Below, piece after piece: positions 24,430 through 34,627 of a stretch of DNA of 64,000 bases (the stretch's first letter is position 1; every line of letters starts with the position of its first letter). Origin of the DNA: Halicephalobus mephisto (Eukaryota > Nematoda > Chromadorea > Rhabditida > Panagrolaimidae); NCBI GenBank assembly GCA_009193035.1, contig SWDT01000142.1:19428-83427 (forward strand), given 5' to 3'. A model generated the notes under the pieces. The model was not told where the DNA came from and searched no databases. It was given only the letters and a program-made list of their open reading frames with translations. The translations under genes and the position numbers were made by a program.

Positions 24430-26044
24430 AGTGAGGATAATTGAAGATTAAGATAAATGAAAGGACTTGAAAAAGCAAAAATCGGAACACCAACTGTTGC
24501 TGTTTCAGTTTTGACGAAAAATATGAGTGATGGATGGAATTGCCGCCAATGGGAAAACGAAAAAGACGTTATGTTTGGCATGCGTCCCCCCGTTGCCCCT
24601 GGCCAGCACTGCCAGTTCAGAAATCTTCATCTTGAATTACTGTCGAAAGACTTAAGACGTTTTTTAATGTTCACATTTGTTTATAATTGAAAAATAAACA
24701 AAACTAAACAACTTTTTTCAAAAAATTATTTTTAAATTTTATAATTTTCGAAGAAATTAAAAAACATATAATTTCAAAATTTATAATTTTTAAAGAAAAA
24801 TTACTTTTTAAATTTCATAATTTTTGTAAAAATTAAAAAACATATAATTTCAAAATTTGTAATTTTTAAAGAAAAATTATTTTTAAATTTTATAATTTTC
24901 GAAGAAATTAAAAAACATAATATTTCAAAATTTATAATTTTTAAAGAAAAGTTACTTTTTAAATTTCATAATTTTAAAAGAAATTAAAAAGCATATAATT
25001 TCAAAATTTGTAATTTTCAAAAATTTATTTATTAAATTTCATAATTTTTGAAAAAATTAAAAAACATAATTTCAAAATTTATAATTTTCAGGAAAAAATT
25101 TATTTATTAAATTTTATGATTTTTGAAAAAATTAAAAAACATATAATTTCAAAATTTATAATTTTCAAAAATCTACTTTTTAAATTTAATAATTTTCGAA
25201 GAAATTAAAAAGCATATAATTTCAAAATTTGTAATTTTAAAAAAAAAATTATTTCTTAAATTTCATAATTTTAAAAGAAATTTTAAAAAACATAATTTCA
25301 AAATTTGTAATTTTAAAAAAAAATTATTTCTTAAATTTCATAATTTTAAAAGAAATTTTAAAAAACATAATTTCAAAATTTATAATTTTCAGGAAAAAAT
25401 TTTTTTAAATTTGAATAATAAAGATTTTTTTAAATTTAAATAATAAAAAAACTTTTTTTTGAAATTTAAATATTAAAATTTTAGTTTTTTTTTTTAAAAT
25501 TAATTAATTTTTTCTATTTTTGATTCTATATGAAATTTGTAATTTCGAAAATATCCAGATACGGTAACCAAGGCCTCTAGATGAGAAATAAGAAAATCCG
25601 AACATATTTCACCTGTTTGTGGTGATGAATATATCTGAAAAATCTAAAATTAATGGAATATTTAATAATTTTAAAATTGACATTTTTACCTGCGCAAAAA
25701 TTTTTACATAAATGCCAACGGCATTTTTAGTTCTAGAAAAATAAAAATTACCGGACTTTTCCGAAAAATAAAAATTTTTGGACTTTTTTGGAAAATAAAA
25801 ATTTTTGGACTTTTCTGAAAAATAAAAATTATTAGACTTTTTTGAAAAATTAAAATTATCAAACTTTTCTGAAAAATTAAAATTATCAGATTTTTTTGAA
25901 AAATTAAAATTATCAAACTTTTCTGAAAAATTAAAATTATCAGATTTTTTTGAAAAATTAAAATTTTTGGATTTTTTTGAAAAATAAAAATTATCGGACT
26001 TTTCTGAAAAATAAAAATTATCGGACTTTTCCGAAAACCGGATC
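24430..26044. other. sfrp-1 / bHLH divergent intergenic region
   Basis: No supported gene. About 24430-24700 is moderately complex and may contain sfrp-1 promoter. 24715-25400 is a tandem array of roughly 75-80 bp units (ACATATAATTTCAAAATTTA plus TTTAAATTTTATAATTTTCG), and 25730-26035 is a 27-bp minisatellite. Confidence 0.6.
25730..26035. repeat. 27-bp minisatellite upstream of bHLH gene
   Basis: About eleven copies of a 27-bp unit such as GGACTTTTCCGAAAAATAAA plus AATTATC, ending only 10 bp before the bHLH start codon. Because 27 is a multiple of three, the minus strand stays open as a nine-residue repeat (SEKSDNFYF), a by-product and not a gene. Confidence 0.85.
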
Positions 26045-28347
26045 ATGTCGGTTGATGTCCGTGTTGTTGAAACAGCTCTTGTTGCAGCTGGATTGGTTCC
26101 TAACACGAATTTTAAAAATTTTGGAGATTCGCAGATGGTAGACCTCGATTGTGGCCCAGGTGCAGTAACGATTCCAGCTGATGAACAACGGAAACAAGCA
26201 TCTGCGAACGTTTTTAGACGAACCAAACCAGAACTTCATTTACATAATTCGGAATCTGTCAGAGTAGAAGAACCTCAATTGTTCAATCCTGTTGATGATT
26301 CTCCTTACAAAATCACAAAAATCTCAATTGTAAGTTTACTGTATTTTGTTTTATCAGTCTGAAGTCAAAATTCTAATTTTTCGTTGTGAGAGATAATTTT
26401 CGAAAAGTTTATTTTTCGTGATGAGAGATAATTTTCTAAATTCTGATTTTTCGTTACGGGAAACAATTTTCTAAATTCTGATTTTTCGTTGTGAGAGATA
26501 ATTTTCGAAAAATTTATTTTTCGTTGTGAGAGATAATTTTCGAAAAGTTTATTTTTCGTAATGGAAGAAAACTTTCTAAATTCTAATTTTTCGTGGTAAA
26601 ACATAATTTTCGAAAACTTTATTTTTCATCATAGAAGATAATTTTAAAAAATATTATTTTCCATAATGGAAGAAAACTTTCTAAATTCTAATTTTTCGTG
26701 GTAAAACATAATTTTCGAAATTCTAATTTTTCGTGTTAAGATGATTTTTGAAAATTTTATTTTTCGTGATCAAATATTATTTTCGAAATTCTGATTTTTC
26801 GTGGTAAAAAATGACTTTTGTCATGTTTGAATTCGAAAAATTCAGACAATTTCTGATTATTAATTTAGATAATTTAAAAATAAAAAAATCGATGAATGAT
26901 GTCTTAGAACGATAAGTCCGAATTTCGATGAAAATTAATTTTTGCATTTTCAGAATTCCTATGAATTTGATAAATTACGAAATCCTGGAAGTTTCCCAGA
27001 AGGATCTCTGGAATCCTTGTCGATTAATCGAAGAAGATTTTCGAAAAAAAAAATTTTCGCAAAAATTTCCCATTCTGTCGAAAAACGAAACGCTCGAGAA
27101 AGGACCAGAGTTCATACGGTAAATCAGGCGTTCGGAGTTTTGAAGATGCGACTTCCGACCCTCAGGACAAATACCAAAAGAGTTTCGAAATTGAAAATTT
27201 TACGAACAGCTATAGAATATATCGGAACTTTGAAAAACATGATCAAACACGAGGATCAAACAGGATTAACGACTTTCAACATTAATTTCGCCAACGAATT
27301 AAAAAATGCCAAATCCAACGAAAGACTACATGGGCTGTCATCTGAAGGTATATCTTAATTTTATAAAAAATTTAAAAGTTAATTTTCTTAGAAATTTTTT
27401 TTCAGAAATTTAAAAATTTTATTTTCTTAGAAATTTTAAAATTTAGGTAAAAAAGAGCGAATTGATTATGTTAATTGCCAGATTTACCACTTTCACAAAT
27501 CTCTCTCCTTTCCGCGGGAATTCAGAAATAGTATTATTATAAAAATTAAGTTTTCCATGAAATGATCATGTCACAAATTCTTGGAAATTTCAAAATTTAG
27601 GTAAAAAAAGAAAATAGTGTGAGTGAGAACAAAATGTAAGAAGAAAGAGAAGGAAAGAAAAAAGAGAAAAAGGAAAGAAAGAAAAAAGGGGAAAAAAGAG
27701 AGAAAAGAAAATAAAGAAAAAGAAAAAAGAGAAAGAAAAAAAGGGAAGAAAGAAAAAAGGGAGAAAAAAGAGAGAAAAAGAAAGAAAAAGAAAAAAAGAG
27801 AAAAGAGGAAAAAAAGAGAGGAGAGAAGCGCGAGTGAGGACAGAGCGAGAGAAAATAGAAGACAAAACGAGTGAATTTTGGCAATGACCGTAATTTGCCA
27901 TTTTTTCCATTTTTATAAATCCCTCTCTTCCTTTGCGCGGGAATTTAAAAAAATAAAAATCTATAAATTGTGAAAATTAATTTCAAAGTAATTTTATAAA
28001 TTTAGGTAAAAAAATACTTCAATAATTGTTATTTTTTTAAATTTAAAATAATAAAATTTTCAGAATTAAAAACTAAAAAAGATTCTTCATTTTTATCTGT
28101 TGGAACTTCAACATTATTTTCTCAACCAGAACCTATAACTTCTGTTTTTACAAATAATTCCCTAAAATTACCGTATGTCGGATATGAAAATTTCTACGGA
28201 TCCAGTTACATGTCATATTCTGCTTACATGCCCATGGCTACCGTAGCCGTTCCATCTGTTCAGGGCACTTCTTACGACGGCGTTTTTCACTACAACGGCC
28301 AACCTAGTGACTACACGACTCTCAGCACGACAAATGCATTTTTTTAA
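26045..28347 (+). CDS. Basic helix-loop-helix transcription factor
   Basis: Exons (+): 26045-26329, 26954-27347, 28064-28347; 320 aa. A bHLH domain at about residues 139-189: basic region EKRNARERTRVHTVNQAF with Glu144/Arg145 at the E-box contact positions, helix 1, a loop around Pro163, and helix 2 SKLKILRTAIEYIGTLKNMI. The RNARER basic region and SKLKILR...AIEYI helix place it with group A (tissue-specific, Achaete-scute/Atonal/Twist superclass) factors; I cannot assign the subfamily. The C-terminus is Tyr/Ser-rich (SSYMSYSAYMPM), a possible activation segment. It would bind DNA as a heterodimer with an E/Daughterless protein. Exon 1 (residues 1-95) is unrecognised and the true start could lie upstream, beyond the minisatellite. 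Tail-to-tail with gop-1, only 62 bp between stops. Confidence 0.85.
26380..26820. repeat. short tandem array in bHLH intron 1
   Basis: Units of about 35-45 bp built on ATTTTTCGTTGTGAGAGATA and ATTTTCGAAAAGTTTATTTT repeat roughly ten times. Confidence 0.75.
27625..27865 (+). repeat. polypurine tract in bHLH intron 2
   Basis: About 230 bases of nearly unbroken A/G on the plus strand (AGAAAAAAGGGAGAAAAAAG-like runs), with very few pyrimidines between about 27630 and 27835. Mirror-repeat polypurine of this length can form triplex (H-) DNA. It has no coding meaning despite an open Lys/Arg/Glu frame. Confidence 0.85.
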
Positions 28348-28409
28348 AATTTTATTTTTATAAAAATTATTTGCATCAAATATCACCTCGTATTAAATAT
28401 AGCCCACTA

Positions 28410-31400
28410 TCACACATCCCGAACTGGATAACTAAATCCAGTTGACTTATTATCTACATTATCCATCGATGTCGGATTTGTCTGCAAAGAAGACACCGTA
28501 CTTGATATAGAATTCGACGAACTCACACTCGGTACAGTACTTGAAGAAAGTCCAATTCTGAATACAGATCCCGGAGTGCGGCCATTAACCGGCGAAGAAG
28601 TGACGTTCACCGGAGTCGCCGATGGCGGGCTTTCCTTCACCCCCAGGACTTCACAAAGTAGTTTAATTTTAAAATCACGGGCATTTTTCCTGGCCTAAAA
28701 AAACCCATTTATTAAAAAAATTAAAATTAACAAAATCATTTCAAAATAAATATCCCGAAACAAAAAATCAATTTCGTCATCAACGCCAGATTTACCGTTT
28801 TTTATAAAATTATTTCGTGTAAAAATTATAAAATTATTTTGAAATTTTCTAAAAAATAAAAAAAATGCGGATCAATTTCGATAAAAATTGCCGGATTTGA
28901 CATTTTTGCAAAAGTTTTTTTTGTGGGAATTCAAAAAAAACCATTTTTATAAAAATAAAAAGTAAGAATTTTTAAAATTGTTTCAAAATGAATTTTTAAA
29001 AAATTTTAAAATTTATACAAAAAAGTCCGAGTTGATTTTGAGAAATTTTTAGATTTTCCATTTTTATAAAATTCTTTTTTTACGTGAAAACTTCGAAATT
29101 ACATTACTGTTTTGATTTTTATATTAATATAATTTCGAAATTCGCATTTAAAAAAGAATTTAATAAAAATGGAAAATCTGGCAATTTCTCAAAATCAACT
29201 CGCACTTTTTTCTTTCGCTTAAATTTTAAGATTTTTTAGAAATTCATTCCAAAATAATTTCTAAATTTAAACAAAAAAAAAACAAATAAATTTCGAAAAA
29301 TTGTCAGATTTTCAATTTTCATAAAAAATTTTTTAAGTGAGAATTTCGAAATTACATTAATATAAAAATCAAAATAGTAAAATTTTTAAAAATTCATTCC
29401 AAAATAATTTCTAAATTTAAACAAAAAAAAAAACAAATTTCAAAAAATTGTCAGATTTTCAATTTTCATAAAGAAAATTCTTAAGTGAGAATTTCGAAAT
29501 TACATTAATATAAAAATCAAAATAGTAAAATTTTTAGAAATTCATCCCAAAATAATTTCTAAATTTAAACAAAAAAAAAACAAATAAATTTCGAAAAATT
29601 GTCAGATATTCAATTTTCATAAAGAAATTTTTCAAGTGAGAATTTTAAAATCTCCAAAAATTTTTAAATATTTAAAAACTTACTGTTGTTAATCTTTGTT
29701 TTGCTGAAAAAGCACGAATACTATCAGGAAATACTAAAATTCCATCAAAAATTGGTTTATCATTAAAAGTGAATTTCGTTCTTGGATCTTTGATGACCAC
29801 ATGGATTGAATTCTTATCTACAGAATCGATTGAGATATTTTCTAATCTTCCTACATTTGTTACAACACCGTAACCAAATTTATTCAAATGGGTTTCGGCC
29901 AAAATAAAATTATATTGATCCGTAACTAGGGCTTTTGTCGGATTATTTTCTGATTTTCCATTTTTTTCCTTCACTGAACACATTAATAAATCACTATTTG
30001 CTAAAAAAAAATTAAATTAAATTCCACAAAAAAACCAAAACTCACAAAGATCAATACAATCCGACACTTCTATTACGTTTCCAATCTTCGGTGCCAGAGG
30101 CAATTTAGTTTCTTGTTTTCCTGTTAAATCAACATGAAATTTTTTTAAAATAAAATACAATTCAAGTCTAACTCTGACGTCATCTTCACCATCGAAAGGA
30201 AGATCTCTCGGTAAATTTTGGCTATTTTTCGTGCATATCGGTGGTAATAACAAAATTGGATCTAAAGCGATATTTTCAATTCTGAGTTCCATTCTTTCGA
30301 CTCTCCAGTATTCTTCTTCGAAAATGTCTAAAAAATTTTCTCTTATGAATATCTCCGGTTCCAAAAACGACACTATATTTTTTAACGCTTCTTCTGTGTC
30401 GTTTATAATTTCTTGTTCGAATTCCGTTTCTGGATTTAATCCAAGTACCGCTCTTCTAGCTACTACCGTAAACAAATTCATGGCAATCGGTCTCATTAAA
30501 TGGCGATTTGTTTTGTTCGAAAGACGTCTTAGAACTCCTGTAAAAATAGCTTGAAGTTCCGGATTCAATATCTGGCACTTTCCACTGTGAGGAATTTGAG
30601 CTGCTTCAAGTAAATCTGGCATCGTTCTTGCTAAAAAAGCAAAAATTAAAAATAAATTTCAAAAAATTAAAAATAAATTTTTAAAAATTAAAATTACTAA
30701 ATTTTAAGAAACAATAAATTTAAAAATAAATCATAAAAAATTAATTTAAAAAATTTAAAATAATTTAGGAAATTTAAAAAATAATTACAATATAAAAATT
30801 AAAAATAATTGAAATTTTTGAAATCCAAAAATAGGAAAAATAAAATTAAAAAACTATTAAAAACTTACAGAGTTTTTGATAAATAACATTTAAAAATAAC
30901 AACGCAAAAAATTCAGCTTGATGATCGTAACCAGCTGTGATAGTTTCGTGAAGTCTTCTGTAAAATAACAATTTCGTCGGAATAGGGACAATTTCCCTCA
31001 CACTCATGGTGTACTGTCCATGAGAATCCACTCGATATTCTCTTCTTACTTCGTTCTCATTTCCAAACAATAATGGTTGTAATGCAGATTGAACAACATT
31101 AGGGTCATCTGTCAGCAGTAATAAATTCGTTAAAAAAAAGAAACACGAAGCCGGACAGAGCAGGATCGCCCCTGACTCAAACGGCAGCATCAAAGGCAGT
31201 AAATACAGCGGTTCCAATATCATCGACACAAAGCAATCCAGTAATATTTCAGTCTAAAATATCACAAATAATAAATAACAAATCATAAATCATAAAAATT
31301 CATATATGAAATTTCTACAAAATAATCCCAAAATGAAATTTTAGAGGTTTTTAAAAATTAAAGTTAAATTTTTAGTTTTTTATCATTTCGAAACAATTCA

Positions 31401-32934
31401 AAAAGTACAAAAATTCATGTGAAATTCCAACAAATAATCCTAAAACGAAATTTTGGAAGTTTTAAGAATTAAAATAGTCTAAAAATTTTAGTTTCAATGA
31501 TAGTGATTTCGTAACCATTACTTTTGAATTATATTTTTTAAAATATCTAGAAACTTTTGAATTCAGGATATACAGTATACTTAACCCTCTATCTACCTTC
31601 TAGGATTAATTTCGATATATGAAACTATTCATAAACATCCTAAAAATCAACTATTCTAGAATATCCCGTTGGGAATGTTCTTCAAAATGAAAATCCTTAC
31701 CAATTCTTTTGAATTCGTCGCAAAAATATCAGCAAAGTAGTTGAGATACCCTATTTGTTCGTCGATCATGGTTGCTAATCTGTCTTGATTTGAGGTTTCG
31801 TTTTGAGCCGAACGGATAAACGTGTCCATTCTAACAATCTTGTCCACAATAGAGTGCATCATGACTGGGAAGAATTCCTTCATTTGATTATTTACGAAAT
31901 TCTGAACAGATTCGTCTTCGATCCGGAATATATTCAGAGTGACGGTCCTGATTGCGGTCCTGACCATGGGTTCCGTGTTGTAAAAGTGCTTCAAAGCAAC
32001 CGTCAGCAGGGGAAATTCTCCAGAAACTTCGTTGAAGAAGAAATGGACCGTTTTTGAATTCAATTTCAAAGACAGAGTCTTCACGAAGGATATAAAATAA
32101 GCCATTATATCCTCGTTAGTGAACTCGAAATTGTGTTGAATTACACTGTTCACGTTGTTGTTACTGAGCAAGAAATCTGAAATTCATAATTTCAATTGTG
32201 AAAATTAAAAACACCTTACACAAAGCGGATTCGTTTCGTAAATTTTCGAAGATGATGTTCCAAGTCTGGAGGAGCTGGACATGAACGGAGATGTGGCATT
32301 TCTGGTTCATGATGTTGATAAAATGTTGATGCATCTGTCTTTCTAGGAAAAAGCTGAAAAAATACTGCATATAAAAAACTTTGATTTATAAAAAAATCGA
32401 TTTTCAATATATGGAAAAAATCAATTTTCGATATATAGGAAATTGAAAATTTGATATATAAAAAATAGGTATTTGATATATAGAAAAAATCAACTTTTGA
32501 TATACAAAAAATTGGTATTTGATATATGAAAAAAAAAATAATTTTTGATATATAGAAAATTAAGAATTTGATATATAAAAAGTAGGTATTTGTTATATAG
32601 AAAAAATCAATTTTTGATATATAAAAAGTAGGTATTTAGTATATGGGAAAAAATCGATTTTTGATATATGAGTTCAAAAAACTCACTCAAATATACTAGT
32701 TTCATTTTGATCGCCCCAGACCAGTACTTCTGCCAGCAACCTCAGAGCTTCTATAATGACATCCTTGTTCCCATCGTGGACTTGGCGATTTTTGTATAAA
32801 ACACCGTGCAAGTACCTACAATTCAGATTTTTTATATAAAAAGTAGTTTAAAAAACCTACTTTAGGTACTCGATGGAGTGAATGTTCTTCGGCTTCCATA
32901 GGAGCGAGCCGTTACCGCTTAACCGTTTGAACAT
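28410..32934 (-). CDS. gop-1: GOP-1 / CLEC16A / Ema endosomal protein
   Basis: CLEC16A family: cytosolic protein acting on endosomes, autophagy/mitophagy and, in C. elegans, RAB-2 activation in phagosome and dense-core vesicle maturation. Exons (-): 32934-32861, 32815-32687, 32353-32220, 32176-31701, 31253-30869, 30630-30046, 30000-29684, 28694-28410; 794 aa. Seen: the N-terminus MFKRLSGNGSLLWKPKNIHS, the FPL domain (ALYFLLSNNNVN, then DIMAYFISFVKTLSLKLNS), and the family's later blocks FEEEYWRVE, LLPP and FSAKQRL before a Ser/Thr-rich tail. The exon 3 donor was set at GTAAGG because only this gives ALYFLLSNN in frame, leaving a 43-bp intron. No trans-splice acceptor adjoins the ATG. The promoter is shared with the MTFR gene. 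The C-terminal tail is shorter than in vertebrates. Confidence 0.95.
28971..29262. repeat. long palindromic element in gop-1 intron 7
   Basis: Left arm about 28971-29082 and right arm about 29148-29262 are inverted copies; for example GAGTTGATTTTGAGAAATTT is matched by AATTTCTCAAAATCAACTC, and GATTTTCCATTTTTATAAAA by TAATAAAAATGGAAAATC. The centre holds a smaller palindrome around TATTAATATA. Total about 290 bp; the shape of a MITE or hairpin element. Confidence 0.75.
29262..29650. repeat. about 130-bp tandem array in gop-1 intron 7
   Basis: Three copies containing AAATTTCGAAAAATTGTCAG, TTTCAATTTTCATAAAG and TTACATTAATATAAAAATCA. The units extend the right arm of the adjacent palindrome. Confidence 0.75.
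31490..31660 (+). repeat. dispersed repeat copy, gop-1 intron 4
   Basis: Contains GTGATTTCGTAACCATTACT, AAACTTTTGAATTCAGGATA, TACAGTATACTTAACCCTCT and ATTTCGATATATGAAACTAT, nearly identical to copies in atlastin introns at 35340-35552 (same strand) and 36405-36622 (opposite strand). Confidence 0.85.
32390..32680. repeat. TTTGATATATAG array in gop-1 intron 2
   Basis: About ten repeats of ATTTGATATATAAAAAAT and ATATAGAAAAAATCAATTTT alternating, filling the intron between the second and third coding exons. Confidence 0.8.
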
Positions 32935-33249
32935 AATTTAAATATTAAAAAATATAAAATACAAAAAATTGGATATATTTATTTCATCAAAAGCAATCCC
33001 GCAAGATTATCAACCAGTCAAATCTGGTTGAACAGCCAAACAAGCCGCATAATTGAAAAAAGAACAATTTCGAGACAAGTTTTCCCGACGCGAATTCTCT
33101 TTCTGCGCTTATTCGTGCTTTTAAACGACCAAACAAGTCGCATAATTAAACAAAGGACATTTTTGAGGGGAATTTTCCCGACACGAATTTCTCTTCTGCG
33201 GCGATTCCGGGTTTCGAATTTAAAAAACCGAAGTTGTCTGGCTTGCGAG
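32935..33249. other. gop-1 / MTFR divergent promoter (315 bp)
   Basis: The two start codons face away from each other across 315 bp. The part next to MTFR contains two diverged copies of a unit with AACAAGYCGCATAATTRAAM, AATTTTCCCGACRCGAATT and CTTCTGCG, about 75 bp apart (33041-33113 and 33127-33200), so the promoter includes a duplicated segment. No TATA box is obvious. Confidence 0.55.
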
Positions 33250-34500
33250 ATGGAGGAAGGTTCTGAAGCTGTTGGTTCTCACTGTAATCCAGAAGTTTTT
33301 AATTCTTACCGTAATTCATATGGTCGGGAGTACAATGTCCTCCAGAATCAGTCTGTCGTAGCTCAGATAATCACGGCATGGGACCTAATGATGGCGATTG
33401 TGACGGACGAAGTGGCCAATTTTGTAAGTTCCGTTTAAATCCTAAAATTTTGCTTTTTAAACTTTCCAGCGTCAATTCCTTCCGAGGATTGATTTGACTA
33501 CATGGTCGAAATTTGTTATCTGTAAAGTGAAAAAATTCGATTACCAGAATGCCGTCCGTCGAATTCTGCACTATGTCCCGAGGCCGTGAGTGGTTCATAT
33601 ATCGAATTTCAGTGTTGGTCCTTTTCAGAGTCGTCGAACCTCTTCACTATTATCCGGCCACTACAGACGACTTCAAATTCACTGGTTATACCCTTCTAGA
33701 CGTCAAGAGAATGATCCAATCGAATTCCCAACCCTATGGTACCCCATATATCAGTTTTCCACACTTTTCTTCATTTACTTGTTTTAGAAGTTTATCTACG
33801 TCCTATCACGTTTTCCGATGTGCAAGTTACCGATTTTATCGAAAAAGACGAATATTTCTCCGAGACGACCCAGTTGGACACGGCTTCGACCCTGGGGCCC
33901 GGCTCGGACGCCACGCCCCAGATGAACAGAGTAGCCGCACTGGAATTAGAACTCGAGTTGATGAAGAAACAATTGGCAATGGTTATGGCTGCAGTTGCTG
34001 CTAATCCGCCTCCTGGACTCAGTATCCCTGTCGTTTCTGAGAATCCTATCCAGAAGTCCGTGAATCCAGCTCCTGTGGCTGTCAATCCCCCTCCCCCGCC
34101 TCCACCACCCCCATTGCCACTCCTTTCGAATCCTAAACCTATTGCAATCAATTCTAAACCATCAACAAGCCTGGAGTCAAGTATTCTCAAGGAAACTGAT
34201 CGGGTTAAAAGCACCCAGGACTCGAAGGAGAGTGTCCCGTCCATGAGTGATGTGCTGAAAGAATTGAACACTATCAAACTCCGAAGTGTTCCAAGGTTGG
34301 TTTTTGTTTAATTTTAGTAGTTTTTCGAAATTTACTCATTTTACAGGTCTCCAGGAGGAACCCCCTGTCGTCTGGGTTCGAAATCTGACTCCGGAAATTT
34401 CCTAGAAGAAGCTTTAATCCAGAAATTCAGGAACGCGAATCTCCACGATTCCTCTACCGACAGTATCTGCATGTGGGAAGACGAACAAGACGAAAACTGA
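33250..34500 (+). CDS. Mitochondrial fission regulator (MTFR1/MTFR2 family)
   Basis: Exons (+): 33250-33423, 33470-33585, 33629-33738, 33788-34295, 34347-34500; 353 aa, phases consistent. Seen: a central Met/Leu/Glu-rich helix (ALELELELMKKQLAMV), a long proline run at about residues 210-220 (nine consecutive prolines) and, downstream, SMSDVLKELNTIKLRSVPRS followed by PGGTP, the signature block of the MTFR1/MTFR1L/MTFR2 family (DVLK...KLR.V.RSPGG.P). Vertebrate members localise to mitochondria and promote fission. The first third (residues 1-150) is conserved-looking but I do not recognise motifs in it. The start is the first ATG giving an open frame into exon 1; a start further upstream in the same open frame is possible. 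Confidence 0.8.
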
Positions 34501-34627
34501 TAGGCAAATATTTTCAAAATTGTTATCGAGTGATTATATGGAATGTATTTTTGTAAAAAATTGATTTATTGTAGTTGAGTAGAAATTTACTCAATGATAT
34601 GAAGGATTTTTAAGACACTTGTTTGAG

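Noticed and set aside
25609..26226. 205-codon open frame on the minus strand overlapping the bHLH first exon
   Set aside because: Its middle is the 27-bp minisatellite read in frame and its N-terminus is the antisense of bHLH exon 1. No splice sites or family support.
27590..27910. Long open frames across the polypurine tract (Lys/Arg/Glu on plus, Phe/Ser/Leu on minus)
   Set aside because: Pure low-complexity translation of an A/G tract inside a bHLH intron.
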